NCBI GenBank assembly: GCA_902470035.1
Contig: CABREZ010000038.1
Coordinates: 1 to 12,252 of the forward strand
From: an uncultured Streptococcus sp.
GTDB lineage: Bacteria; Bacillota; Bacilli; Lactobacillales; Streptococcaceae
DNA: 12,252 bases
Reading direction: 5' to 3'
Position numbers and translations under genes: made by a program. Positions 7,008-12,252 of the stretch are shown here, piece after piece; position 1 is the first letter of the stretch; each line of letters begins with the position of its first letter. The notes under the pieces are model-generated. The model ran no database searches. It was not told the origin of the DNA and was given only the letters and a program-made list of their open reading frames with translations.

Positions 7008-7937
7008 TTATACCTCTTTTACATTTATCTGTTGATACAAATCATCATAGCGATGAATATTGATATGGCCTGTCGTTGCTTCTTGAGCATTCAACATGCC
7101 AAGGACATTGGCTTTGGTTAAAAGTGCTTGGTCGTCTTCCTGATGATAGAGAGCTGAGGCAATCCCAGCAACTGTCGAATCACCAGATCCCACTGGATTA
7201 ACCACTTCAATTTTTGGAATATCCACTTTATAGAAGACATCACCATGTTTGGCAAAGGCACCGTCAGCTCCTAGGGAGACGATGACCCAGTCAATCCCTT
7301 TAAACAAGTTAGATTGAAGGACCTCTTTTAATTGATCCAGATCCTTGGTCACCTCATAGCCCAAGAGTTGAGACAACTCTTCATTATTGGGCTTGATAAC
7401 CGTTGGTTTAATAGGAGCTGCTAGAGCTTTTTCCAAGGAAACACCTGAACAATCAAGAACAACTGGTTTTTCTGCCTTCTTAGCACGCTCGACTAATTTC
7501 ACATAATAATCAACTGGTAAACCAGCTGGTAAACTTCCTGAGATAGCAACAACTGCTACATCTGGAAGCAAGGCTTCATAGTGATCAAGAAAGGCTTGCC
7601 CTTCTTCTTCAGAAACAGACGGACCTTTTTCCAGGATTTCAGTTTGTTGTCCTTCGTGAAGGATCGCAATACAATTCCGGGTCTCCCCTTGAATTTCAAA
7701 GAATTCTTTGCCGATTTCCTGATCCAGATGGTCCAAGATAAATTGACCTGTTGAACCACCAATCAGACCAGTCGCTGAGACAGGATCTCCAATCTCTGCT
7801 AGGACCCGTGTGACATTGAGTCCCTTACCACCTGCGGTTTTGCTTACCTTGTCAACTCGATTGACCGTATCCAAGTGTAAAGTTTCTAATGGATAGGAAA
7901 TGTCGATTGAAGGGTTCATGGTTACCGTTAAAATCAT
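7008..7937 (-). CDS. lacC: Tagatose-6-phosphate kinase LacC
   Basis: An ATP-dependent kinase that converts tagatose-6-phosphate to tagatose 1,6-bisphosphate. It belongs to the PfkB/ribokinase fold and has 309 residues. The N-terminal signature TAGGKGLNVTRVL is at 34-46. The C-terminal signature NPVGSGDSTVAG is at 247-258, with the catalytic base Asp253 and the anion-hole glycines. PfkB-family 1-phosphofructokinases look similar. The location between lacB and lacD decides the assignment. It starts 11 bases after lacB with AGAGG upstream, and ends one base before lacD. Confidence 0.96.
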   Translation of the reverse strand: MILTVTMNPSIDISYPLETLHLDTVNRVDKVSKTAGGKGLNVTRVLAEIGDPVSATGLIGGSTGQFILDHLDQEIGKEFFEIQGETRNCIAILHEGQQTEILEKGPSVSEEEGQAFLDHYEALLPDVAVVAISGSLPAGLPVDYYVKLVERAKKAEKPVVLDCSGVSLEKALAAPIKPTVIKPNNEELSQLLGYEVTKDLDQLKEVLQSNLFKGIDWVIVSLGADGAFAKHGDVFYKVDIPKIEVVNPVGSGDSTVAGIASALYHQEDDQALLTKANVLGMLNAQEATTGHINIHRYDDLYQQINVKEV

Positions 7938-7948
7938 AGACTCACCTC

Positions 7949-8464
7949 TTAGTCGTGGTATTCACCACGATCCCATTTTTCAAGGAATTCTGTGAAGAAG
8001 TCTGCATCCTCTTGGTGATCATTATGAGTTTCCAAATGTTGAATCTTGGCAATCAATTTCTTATTTTCTTCACTTGGTTTGTATTCTGCATGAATGAAGG
8101 CTTCAATGATATCACACATGAGCAACTCACCAGTTACTTTCCCACCAAAACCAATCACATTCGCATTCAACTCTTCTTTCGCATAAAGGGCAGTTGTCAT
8201 ATCACGTACCAAGGCTGAACGGACACCCGGAACCTTGTTAACCGCGTTGTTAATTCCAACGCCAGTTCCACAGATACATACGCCAAGATCTGCTTGACCA
8301 CTCACTACTGCTTCCCCAACCTTCTTCCCAAAAATTGGATAGTGGGTGCGCGCATGGTCATAGGTTCCGAAGTCAAGGACTTCATAGCCTTTTGATTTCA
8401 AAAATTCAGAAACAGCCATTTTTTCATTTGTGACAATATGGTCACATCCAATTGCAATTTTCAT
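7949..8464 (-). CDS. lacB: Galactose-6-phosphate isomerase subunit LacB
   Basis: The catalytic-type subunit of the LacAB heteromer, which converts galactose-6-phosphate to tagatose-6-phosphate. It is an RpiB/LacAB-family protein of 171 residues, the usual LacB length. GCDH (6-9) and CICGTGVG (63-70), with Cys65 corresponding to the RpiB general-base cysteine, are both present. ALVRD and NVIGFGG complete the sugar-phosphate site. The C-terminal extension after residue 130 is typical of LacB. The frame is open upstream into lacA, but ATG 8464 has AGGAG 7 bases before it and gives the family N-terminus MKIAIGCDH. It starts 16 bases after lacA. Confidence 0.96.
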   Translation of the reverse strand: MKIAIGCDHIVTNEKMAVSEFLKSKGYEVLDFGTYDHARTHYPIFGKKVGEAVVSGQADLGVCICGTGVGINNAVNKVPGVRSALVRDMTTALYAKEELNANVIGFGGKVTGELLMCDIIEAFIHAEYKPSEENKKLIAKIQHLETHNDHQEDADFFTEFLEKWDRGEYHD

Positions 8465-8480
8465 TCGTTTACTCCTCCCC

Positions 8481-8906
8481 TTAGCACATCTTGTTAAGCA
8501 TATCGACACGGATTTGGTGGCGACCGCCGTCATACTTACCGTTTACAAAACCTTTAGCAATATTTTTGGCCAATTGATCACCCACTATTTGAGCCCCCAT
8601 GGTGATCATGCGAGAATTGTTGTGGCCACGAGTCATGTAAGCGGAACGCTCATCTGAAACCTCTGCTGCAACCATTCCTTTAATTTTAGTTGCGACCATA
8701 AATGGACCAGCTCCGTAAGCGTCAATAACAATACCCAGATTATCTTCTGCTTGTTTCACTTCTTTTGCAACAGCTAAGGTCACATCGACAAAGTCTTGCC
8801 CTTCTTCTGTCACGTCCACGACTTGGAAACCTTCTGCTTCCAAATATTCTTTGACTACTTCTTTTAAGCGAATACCTGCTGCATCCGCACCAACTACAAT
8901 TGCCAT
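8481..8906 (-). CDS. lacA: Galactose-6-phosphate isomerase subunit LacA
   Basis: The partner of LacB in the isomerase and first gene of the operon. It has 141 residues in the RpiB/LacAB fold. In place of the LacB motifs GCDH and CICGTG it has GADA and IDAYGAG. It therefore lacks the catalytic cysteine and the first histidine, as known for LacA, which helps complete the active site across the subunit interface. RGHNNSRMITMG near 93-104 is the conserved sugar-phosphate segment. AGGAG lies 6 bases before the ATG. The promoter 8989-9017 and two LacR-like sites precede it. Confidence 0.96.
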   Translation of the reverse strand: MAIVVGADAAGIRLKEVVKEYLEAEGFQVVDVTEEGQDFVDVTLAVAKEVKQAEDNLGIVIDAYGAGPFMVATKIKGMVAAEVSDERSAYMTRGHNNSRMITMGAQIVGDQLAKNIAKGFVNGKYDGGRHQIRVDMLNKMC

Positions 8907-8972
8907 ATGCTTCTCCTTTTTGCATTTCCGTCAACAAAGAAAGTTCTCCTCTTTCTTCATTCGACTTCGTTT

Positions 8973-8987
8973 TGTTATTCACAAACA
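8973..8987. promoter_or_regulatory. LacR-like operator at the lacA transcription start
   Basis: TGTTATTCACAAACA fits TGTTT-N5-AAACA with one mismatch and contains TTTGT/ACAAA arms (8971-8985). It is centred at about +2 of the predicted transcript, a position that would block transcription. Confidence 0.5.
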
Positions 8988-8988
8988 C

Positions 8989-9017
8989 AGTATAGCGCTA
9001 ATTTTGTTTGTTGTCAA
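8989..9017 (-). promoter_or_regulatory. Main lac operon promoter (lacA)
   Basis: On the minus strand TTGACA (9017-9012), exactly 17 bases, then TATACT (8994-8989). The predicted start is near 8982, with a leader of about 75 bases. The -35 sits in a run of TTTGTT-type repeats (9001-9031). No good cre box was found; the AGCGCT in the spacer matches only 10 of 14. Confidence 0.85.
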
Positions 9018-9075
9018 CTGTTTTTGTTTATTTTTTTCATTTTTCTTTATTTTATATTATTTTTTAGCCCTAAAT

Positions 9076-9090
9076 TGTTTGTAATAAACA
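9076..9090. promoter_or_regulatory. LacR-like upstream operator between lacR and lacA
   Basis: TGTTTGTAATAAACA has perfect TGTTT/AAACA arms, extended to TTGTTT/AAACAA at 9075-9091. Its centre is about 103 bp from the centre of the promoter-proximal site, close to ten helical turns, so looping by one repressor is possible. Confidence 0.5.
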
Positions 9091-9117
9091 AAAAAAGAGA
9101 GAATCGCTCTCTCTTTT
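9089..9117 (-). terminator. lacR terminator
   Basis: On the minus strand AAAAGAGAGA (9117-9108) and TCTCTCTTTT (9102-9093) form a perfect 10-bp stem with a 5-base loop, and the T-run continues to 9090. It begins 11 bases after the lacR stop and separates lacR from the lacA promoter. Confidence 0.85.
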
Positions 9118-9128
9118 CAGTTTATTAT

Positions 9129-9884
9129 TTATACAATCACACGTGTATATTCCTCTAATTCTTCATGTGCTTTCTCAGATGCATCGTCCGTTATCACCGC
9201 AGTTACTTTTTTCAAGGAACAGATAGAGGTAAAGTCTTCCTTGCCAATCTTGGAGGAGTCAATCAGTAGATAGGCTTCGGAAGAACGTTCTAAGGCTAAC
9301 TTTTGCGTATAGGCTTCTTCAAAAGAAGAGGTCAGAACGCGTCCATCCACAATGCCATTCCCACTAAAAAACATCTTGTGGAAGTACATTCTTTCCATGA
9401 GAGTGTTCGTTATCTCGCCGACAAAAGCTTGACTGGTTTCTCGAAGCTCCCCTCCTAAGAGGATTACCTTAAAGGTATCACTTTTCTTCTTTAACAACTC
9501 TTGGAAAATCGGCAGACAGTTGGTCACCACACGCAATTCCTTATTATTAATAGCTTCGGAAAGAACTTCAACAGAGGTTCCCGGTCCAAGGAAGATACTC
9601 TCACCTTCTTTTATCAGTTCGCTAGCTTTCTTCGCTACCTCACGCTTAGCTAGAATATTCTTGAGTAACTTCTCTTCATGGGGAAGCTCTCGCGAAGGGA
9701 GGAATTGGTTACTTTTGGCTCCATTTCGAACACGAATAAGGAGCCCTTGCTTTTCCAATTCAATCAAATCCCGACGGACGGTCATATCCGACACCTGCAT
9801 ACTTTCCATGATGTCTTGAACATAAACGGTTCCAGCCTTATTGACCAGATTGATAATCTCATTCAGTCTTTCCTGTTTTTTCAT
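9129..9884 (-). CDS. lacR: Lactose operon repressor LacR, DeoR family
   Basis: A DNA-binding repressor of the lac genes, released by tagatose-6-phosphate in the characterised relatives. It has 251 residues. An N-terminal DeoR helix-turn-helix spans about 20-41 (VQDIMESMQVSDMTVRRDL). The DeoR sensor domain follows, with FLGPGTSVEVL near 98-108. Lys72 and Lys80, and Asp209 and Lys212, match the inducer-binding residues I recall for lactococcal LacR (K72, K80, D210, K213), allowing a one-residue offset. The start at 9884 is preceded by the ribosome-site-like AGGTAGG. It has its own promoter (9913-9941), a LacR-like repeat just upstream that suggests autoregulation, and a terminator, so it is a single-gene unit next to lacA. 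Confidence 0.95.
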   Translation of the reverse strand: MKKQERLNEIINLVNKAGTVYVQDIMESMQVSDMTVRRDLIELEKQGLLIRVRNGAKSNQFLPSRELPHEEKLLKNILAKREVAKKASELIKEGESIFLGPGTSVEVLSEAINNKELRVVTNCLPIFQELLKKKSDTFKVILLGGELRETSQAFVGEITNTLMERMYFHKMFFSGNGIVDGRVLTSSFEEAYTQKLALERSSEAYLLIDSSKIGKEDFTSICSLKKVTAVITDDASEKAHEELEEYTRVIV

Positions 9885-9912
9885 TTCCTACCTACTTGCA
9901 TCGTTTTTGTTT

Positions 9913-9941
9913 ATTATAACCTTAAACTGTCAGAATCGCAA
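9913..9941 (-). promoter_or_regulatory. lacR promoter
   Basis: On the minus strand TTGCGA (9941-9936), 17 bases, then a perfect TATAAT (9918-9913). The predicted start is near 9906, giving a leader of about 22 bases. Confidence 0.7.
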
Positions 9942-9949
9942 TCATTTTT

Positions 9950-9964
9950 TGTTTGAAACAAACA
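9950..9964. promoter_or_regulatory. LacR-like operator upstream of lacR
   Basis: TGTTTGAAACAAACA has perfect TGTTT/AAACA arms with 5 bases between them. The same bases also contain the tighter perfect palindrome TTTGTTTGAAACAAA (9948-9962). It is centred near -51 of the lacR promoter, which fits autoregulation. Confidence 0.45.
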
Positions 9965-9985
9965 TTTTTCAGAAAAAGAGAAATC

Positions 9986-10013
9986 AAAAAAGGCTTATCC
10001 TTACGGATAAACC
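9986..10013 (-). terminator. fba terminator
   Basis: On the minus strand GGTTTATCC (10013-10005), loop GTAA and GGATAAGCC (10000-9992) form a 9-bp stem with one G-T pair, followed by T6. It begins 26 bases after the fba stop. Confidence 0.88.
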
Positions 10014-10039
10014 TCTGGTTAATAACGTTTCAAGCAAGA

Positions 10040-10921
10040 TTAAGCTTTGTTTTCGCTACCAAATACGTCGATACGTTCTTCAACTGAAGCTGTGATTGCT
10101 TCGAATCCTGGTTTCAAGAATTTACGTGGGTCGAAGAGTTTCTTCTTGTCGTATTCTGCTTCATTTGCTTCGTATTCAGCAACAAATTTACGTGTTGCGT
10201 TAGCAAATGCGATTTGACATTCAGTGTTAACGTTAACTTTAGCAACACCAAGTTTGATAGCTTCTTGGATTTGATCATCAGGAATACCTGATCCACCGTG
10301 CAATACGATTGGGAAGTTAGGAACAGCTTCTGTCAATTTTTGCAAGTGGTCAAGGTGAAGACCTTTCCAGTTTGCTGGGTAAGGACCGTGGATGTTACCG
10401 ATACCTGCAGCCAAGAAGTCGATTCCTGTAGCAACCATTGCTTTAGCATCTTCGATTGGTGCCAATTCACCTTTACCAACGATACCGTCTTCTTCACCAC
10501 CGATTGTACCAACTTCAGCTTCAACTGAGATACCTTTAGCGTGAGCTTTTTCTACAACTTCTTTCGCCAATTTAAGGTTTTCTTCAACTGGAAGGTGTGA
10601 TCCGTCGAACATGATTGAAGTGTAACCAACTTCGATACACTCAAGAGCATCTTCATAGTGACCATGGTCCAAGTGGATTGCAACTGGTACAGTGATACCC
10701 ATTGCTTCAACAAGGTTAGCGATCATGTTGCGAGCTACTTTGTAACCACCCATGTATTTAGCAGCACCCATAGAAGTTTGGATCAAAACTGGAGCTTTTT
10801 TAGCTTCTGCTGCACGCAAGATAGCTTGAGTCCACTCAAGGTTGTTTGTGTTAAATCCACCAACTGCGTAACCATTGTCACGAGCTGCTTGGACAAATTT
10901 TTCTGCTGAAACGATTGCCAT
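10040..10921 (-). CDS. fba: Class II fructose-1,6-bisphosphate aldolase
   Basis: A glycolytic zinc aldolase that cleaves fructose 1,6-bisphosphate to dihydroxyacetone phosphate and glyceraldehyde 3-phosphate. It has 293 residues, the normal length in streptococci. The catalytic Asp85 and zinc ligand His86 are in HLDHG. Further zinc ligands are His178 in NIHGP and His208 in VLHGGSG. EAEVGTIGGEED (134-145) and VNVNTE (229-234) are the other family motifs. AGGAGG lies 10 bases before the ATG. Its codon use (GGT, GTT, AAC rich) looks like a highly expressed gene. It has its own promoter and terminator and is not part of the lac operon, though its products are those of LacD. A class II tagatose-bisphosphate aldolase is the alternative but is unlikely, since lacD is present. 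Confidence 0.96.
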   Translation of the reverse strand: MAIVSAEKFVQAARDNGYAVGGFNTNNLEWTQAILRAAEAKKAPVLIQTSMGAAKYMGGYKVARNMIANLVEAMGITVPVAIHLDHGHYEDALECIEVGYTSIMFDGSHLPVEENLKLAKEVVEKAHAKGISVEAEVGTIGGEEDGIVGKGELAPIEDAKAMVATGIDFLAAGIGNIHGPYPANWKGLHLDHLQKLTEAVPNFPIVLHGGSGIPDDQIQEAIKLGVAKVNVNTECQIAFANATRKFVAEYEANEAEYDKKKLFDPRKFLKPGFEAITASVEERIDVFGSENKA

Positions 10922-10947
10922 TAGTAGTAGGCCTCCTCTAATTTATT

Positions 10948-10960
10948 GTGGTTAAACCAC
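10948..10960. repeat. Perfect palindrome at the 5' end of the fba transcript
   Basis: GTGGTTAAACCAC has 6-base perfect arms around one base, a few bases downstream of the predicted fba start. It could be an operator or a 5' hairpin that stabilises the message. Confidence 0.4.
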
Positions 10961-10971
10961 TTACATTGTTT

Positions 10972-11000
10972 ATTTTATCACTTTTTCATTGAAAATGCTA
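10972..11000 (-). promoter_or_regulatory. fba promoter, extended -10
   Basis: On the minus strand TGATAAAAT (10980-10972) gives an extended -10, with a poor -35 TAGCAT (11000-10995) 17 bases upstream. The predicted start is near 10965. A weak -35 fits a promoter helped by an activator. Confidence 0.6.
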
Positions 11001-11015
11001 GCTTTTCCTGAAGCT

Positions 11016-11029
11016 TTAAAGCGTTTTCT
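11016..11029. promoter_or_regulatory. cre-like box upstream of fba
   Basis: TTAAAGCGTTTTCT on the plus strand matches TGWAARCGYTWNCW at 13 of 14 positions. It is centred near -57 of the predicted fba start, upstream of the promoter. That is the usual place for CcpA activation of glycolytic genes. Confidence 0.5.
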
Positions 11030-11064
11030 TCTCTTTCAAGCATTCTTTCTGCTAAATGAACAAG

Positions 11065-11088
11065 AAAAAAGACAGCCGAAGCTGTCTT
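11065..11088 (-). terminator. tRNA-Leu terminator
   Basis: AAGACAGC (11088-11081) and GCTGTCTT (11076-11069) form a perfect 8-bp stem with a TTCG tetraloop, followed by a T-run on the minus strand. It begins 10 bases after the tRNA 3' end. Confidence 0.88.
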
Positions 11089-11098
11089 GGTTATCTGA

Positions 11099-11184
11099 TG
11101 CGGAGAGAGGGACTTGAACCCTCACGACCTAAAGCGGTCACAGGATCCTTAGTCCTGCGCGTCTGCCAATTCCGCCATCCCCGC
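11099..11184 (-). tRNA. tRNA-Leu, predicted anticodon AAG
   Basis: An 86-base class II tRNA. The acceptor GCGGGGA pairs with TCTCCGC (one G-T), and the discriminator A is at 11099. The D-arm has the leucine-type ATTGGCAGA. The anticodon stem CAGGA/TCCTG (11157-11153 with 11145-11141) closes the loop CTAAGGA, which places T33 then A-A-G at 34-36 (11150-11148). A long variable arm has GACC/GGTC. The T-arm is GAGGG-TTCAAGT-CCCTC. The 3' CCA is not encoded. The anticodon reads CUU. A34 would need deamination to inosine by TadA to read CUC and CUA as well. It has a consensus promoter 11201-11229 and a terminator, so it is a lone tRNA unit. Confidence 0.95.
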
Positions 11185-11200
11185 GATTGAGTACCTTACT

Positions 11201-11229
11201 AGTATATCAATCTTCTACTTTCTTGTCAA
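11201..11229 (-). promoter_or_regulatory. tRNA-Leu promoter
   Basis: On the minus strand TTGACA (11229-11224), 17 bases, then TATACT (11206-11201). The predicted start is near 11194, about ten bases before the mature 5' end. Confidence 0.85.
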
Positions 11230-11236
11230 GATTTTT

Positions 11237-11260
11237 TTCAAACTTTTTTCAAAGTTTGAA
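11237..11260. repeat. Perfect AT-rich inverted repeat upstream of the tRNA promoter
   Basis: TTCAAACTTT and AAAGTTTGAA form 10-base perfect arms around 4 bases, just upstream of the tRNA -35. On the minus strand it is followed by A7, not T's, so it is not a normal terminator for the B3/4 gene. In the plus direction the following CTTTATT is a poor tail. It may act as an A/T-rich upstream element or a protein site. Confidence 0.5.
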
Positions 11261-11347
11261 CTTTATTACAGGGCAAGAAGAGCATTGGCTCCTTCACTTC
11301 ACTCGCCTGTTCAGATGTTGACAAATCTTCTTTACTGAAGGGCTTCT

Positions 11348-12043
11348 TTATGGGACTGGAATTGTCTCACTGGTGGTAACCAGATATTTTTCAAATTCTA
11401 AATCAGGCATGCAAGAGGCCAAATCTTCCCTGATTCGATTGAGTGCTTCCAAGCGCGTCTCTACAGAGGTCTCTCGATTCCCCTGGATGATAAAGAGGAC
11501 ATTGCGGGTAGTCTCCTCCATCTTATAGCCCTCACCATCTCTCACATCTAGCCAGGCCATAATACCTTGTTGATCTCGGTAGACCGGATCGGTTTCACTA
11601 ACATGCTTTTCTGTTGATAAGATAGGCAAAAAGGTATCCTCTCTTTGACTAATCGTAAACTCAATGGGTCCCTGTATCTTATCCAAATCATGCCCTCCGA
11701 TGGCTAGAAAGGAACGAAGACATTCAACATTATAGATATCAATCACACTATTGATCGTCGGAAGGAAGCCTCGACTTTGGATATTCTTAATCAAAGCAAG
11801 AATTGTCGGCGGGTTCTTCTTGACACTTCGTCCCACTTCCTTCAGCAAGTCGATATAGCCTTGTACAACTGCCTCCTCTTTCACCGAGCTAAGATCACAA
11901 TTTAAGGCCCAAGCTTCCATCTCCTTCTTTTTAGATAAAAAATCTGCAGATAGGGGAGCTTGCGGATCCACCTGTTTGGCCACTCCGATTACAACTGTCT
12001 CAATCCCCAAATCCACCAAACTTTGATCAAGTATCCAGTCCAT
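11348..12043 (-). CDS. Stand-alone B3/4 domain protein (PheRS-beta editing-domain-like)
   Basis: 231 residues that look like the free-standing B3/4 family, related to the B3/B4 editing region of phenylalanyl-tRNA synthetase beta subunit. Seen: the central segment with NSVIDIYNVECL (about 97-108) and IGGHDLDKI, which are typical of the family, followed by EFTISQ and AWLDVRDGEGYKM. Some relatives hydrolyse mischarged tRNA or D-aminoacyl-tRNA, but the function of this group is mostly untested. No signal peptide or membrane segment is visible. The start at 12043 has the purine-rich ribosome site AAGGAGGAAGGAG before it. It has its own promoter. No clear terminator is visible between its stop and the tRNA promoter. 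Confidence 0.75.
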   Translation of the reverse strand: MDWILDQSLVDLGIETVVIGVAKQVDPQAPLSADFLSKKKEMEAWALNCDLSSVKEEAVVQGYIDLLKEVGRSVKKNPPTILALIKNIQSRGFLPTINSVIDIYNVECLRSFLAIGGHDLDKIQGPIEFTISQREDTFLPILSTEKHVSETDPVYRDQQGIMAWLDVRDGEGYKMEETTRNVLFIIQGNRETSVETRLEALNRIREDLASCMPDLEFEKYLVTTSETIPVP

Positions 12044-12084
12044 ATCTCCTTCCTCCTTCTGCGTTAGGTCAGACTCACACCCTC

Positions 12085-12113
12085 ATTATACTCCTCCTTG
12101 AACCATCCTTCAA
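12085..12113 (-). promoter_or_regulatory. Promoter of the B3/4 domain gene
   Basis: On the minus strand TTGAAG (12113-12108), 17 bases, then a perfect TATAAT (12090-12085). The predicted start is near 12078, with a short leader of about 35 bases. Confidence 0.65.
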
Positions 12114-12126
12114 GTAAAGAAAGAGA

Positions 12127-12236
12127 GTTGGACAGAAATCGGTAATTCGTTAGAATTCGATTTCGTCGTCCAACCTCCGCACAGTTGAGTAGGGCTATAA
12201 AAGCTGATGAAATCAGCGTAGTAGAGTCCACTCAAC
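12127..12236. repeat. Two-hairpin intergenic element, possibly a dispersed repeat
   Basis: Hairpin A (12127-12174): outer arms GTTGGAC/GTCCAAC, then AAATCG/CGATTT, then AATTC/GAATT around loop GTTA. Hairpin B (12184-12236): GTTGAGT/ACTCAAC, then GGGCT/AGTCC (one G-T), then GCTGAT/ATCAGC around a 3-base loop. They are separated by 9 bases, and more related-looking sequence may run off the window at 12252. No ORF is apparent. The layered pairing is far beyond chance and resembles the intergenic repeat units common in streptococcal genomes, but I cannot assign it to a named family. Confidence 0.55.
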
Positions 12237-12252
12237 CACTGCGTCTTGCTCG

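Noticed and set aside
8465..8533. Longer LacB start inside lacA.
   Set aside because: It would overlap the end of lacA and add residues absent from LacB; ATG 8464 has a well-spaced AGGAG.
8990..9003. Possible cre box over the lacA -10 (around AGCGCT).
   Set aside because: Only 10 of 14 consensus positions match, with no flanking support.
11238..11285. Minus-strand ORF of 15 codons (MLFLPCNKVQTLKKV) with AAGGAG upstream.
   Set aside because: The ribosome site is only 3 bases from the ATG, there is no promoter or terminator of its own, and the frame ends inside the palindrome. Probably chance.
1..12252. CRISPR arrays, insertion sequences, prophage or integration signs.
   Set aside because: I saw no regularly spaced direct repeats, transposase-like ORFs, or direct repeat of the tRNA 3' end within the window.

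Overview
The window looks like chromosomal DNA from a low-GC Gram-positive of the genus Streptococcus, most likely an oral (mitis/sanguinis-type) species. The reasons are the AT-rich base use, strong AGGAG ribosome sites, TTGACA/TATAAT promoters, U-tailed intrinsic terminators, and a complete tagatose-6-phosphate lactose operon of streptococcal type. The species is not fixed by what I can see. Every gene I can support lies on the minus strand, so the text below runs from high to low coordinates.

Right end (12252 to 10922): a two-hairpin intergenic element (12127-12236) lies upstream of a promoter and a stand-alone B3/4-domain protein. Next come a perfect AT-rich palindrome and a tRNA-Leu gene with its own promoter and terminator. 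The predicted anticodon of this tRNA is AAG.

Central-right (10921 to 8907): fba (class II fructose-bisphosphate aldolase) has its own promoter, an upstream cre-like box and a terminator. lacR, the DeoR-family repressor, follows with its own promoter and terminator.

Central block (8906 to 1227): lacA-lacB-lacC-lacD, an internal control region, then lacT-lacF-lacE-lacG and the operon terminator. LacF and LacE import lactose as lactose-6-phosphate. LacG splits it into glucose and galactose-6-phosphate. LacAB isomerises the latter to tagatose-6-phosphate, LacC phosphorylates that, and LacD cleaves it to triose phosphates, which join glycolysis where the Fba products do. Control appears layered. 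There are LacR-like TGTTT-N5-AAACA inverted repeats at the lacA and lacR promoters, with weaker or extra copies before lacT and after lacG. A second promoter before lacT carries a cre-like box. A long terminator there overlaps a candidate antiterminator hairpin for LacT.

Left end (1226 to 1): a 478-base gap without a sizeable gene holds the lac terminator, an isolated LacR-like site, a very small transcription unit (promoter, AGGAG, 13-14 codon ORF, terminator directly after the stop), and a cre-overlapped promoter. That promoter drives the N-terminal 249 codons of an ABC-2 type transporter ATPase, which runs off the window.

The core is a well-known catabolic operon. The less ordinary material is in the gaps: the micro-gene, the stem-loop cluster between lacE and lacG, the terminal two-hairpin element, the distribution of LacR-like sites and the A34 leucine tRNA.
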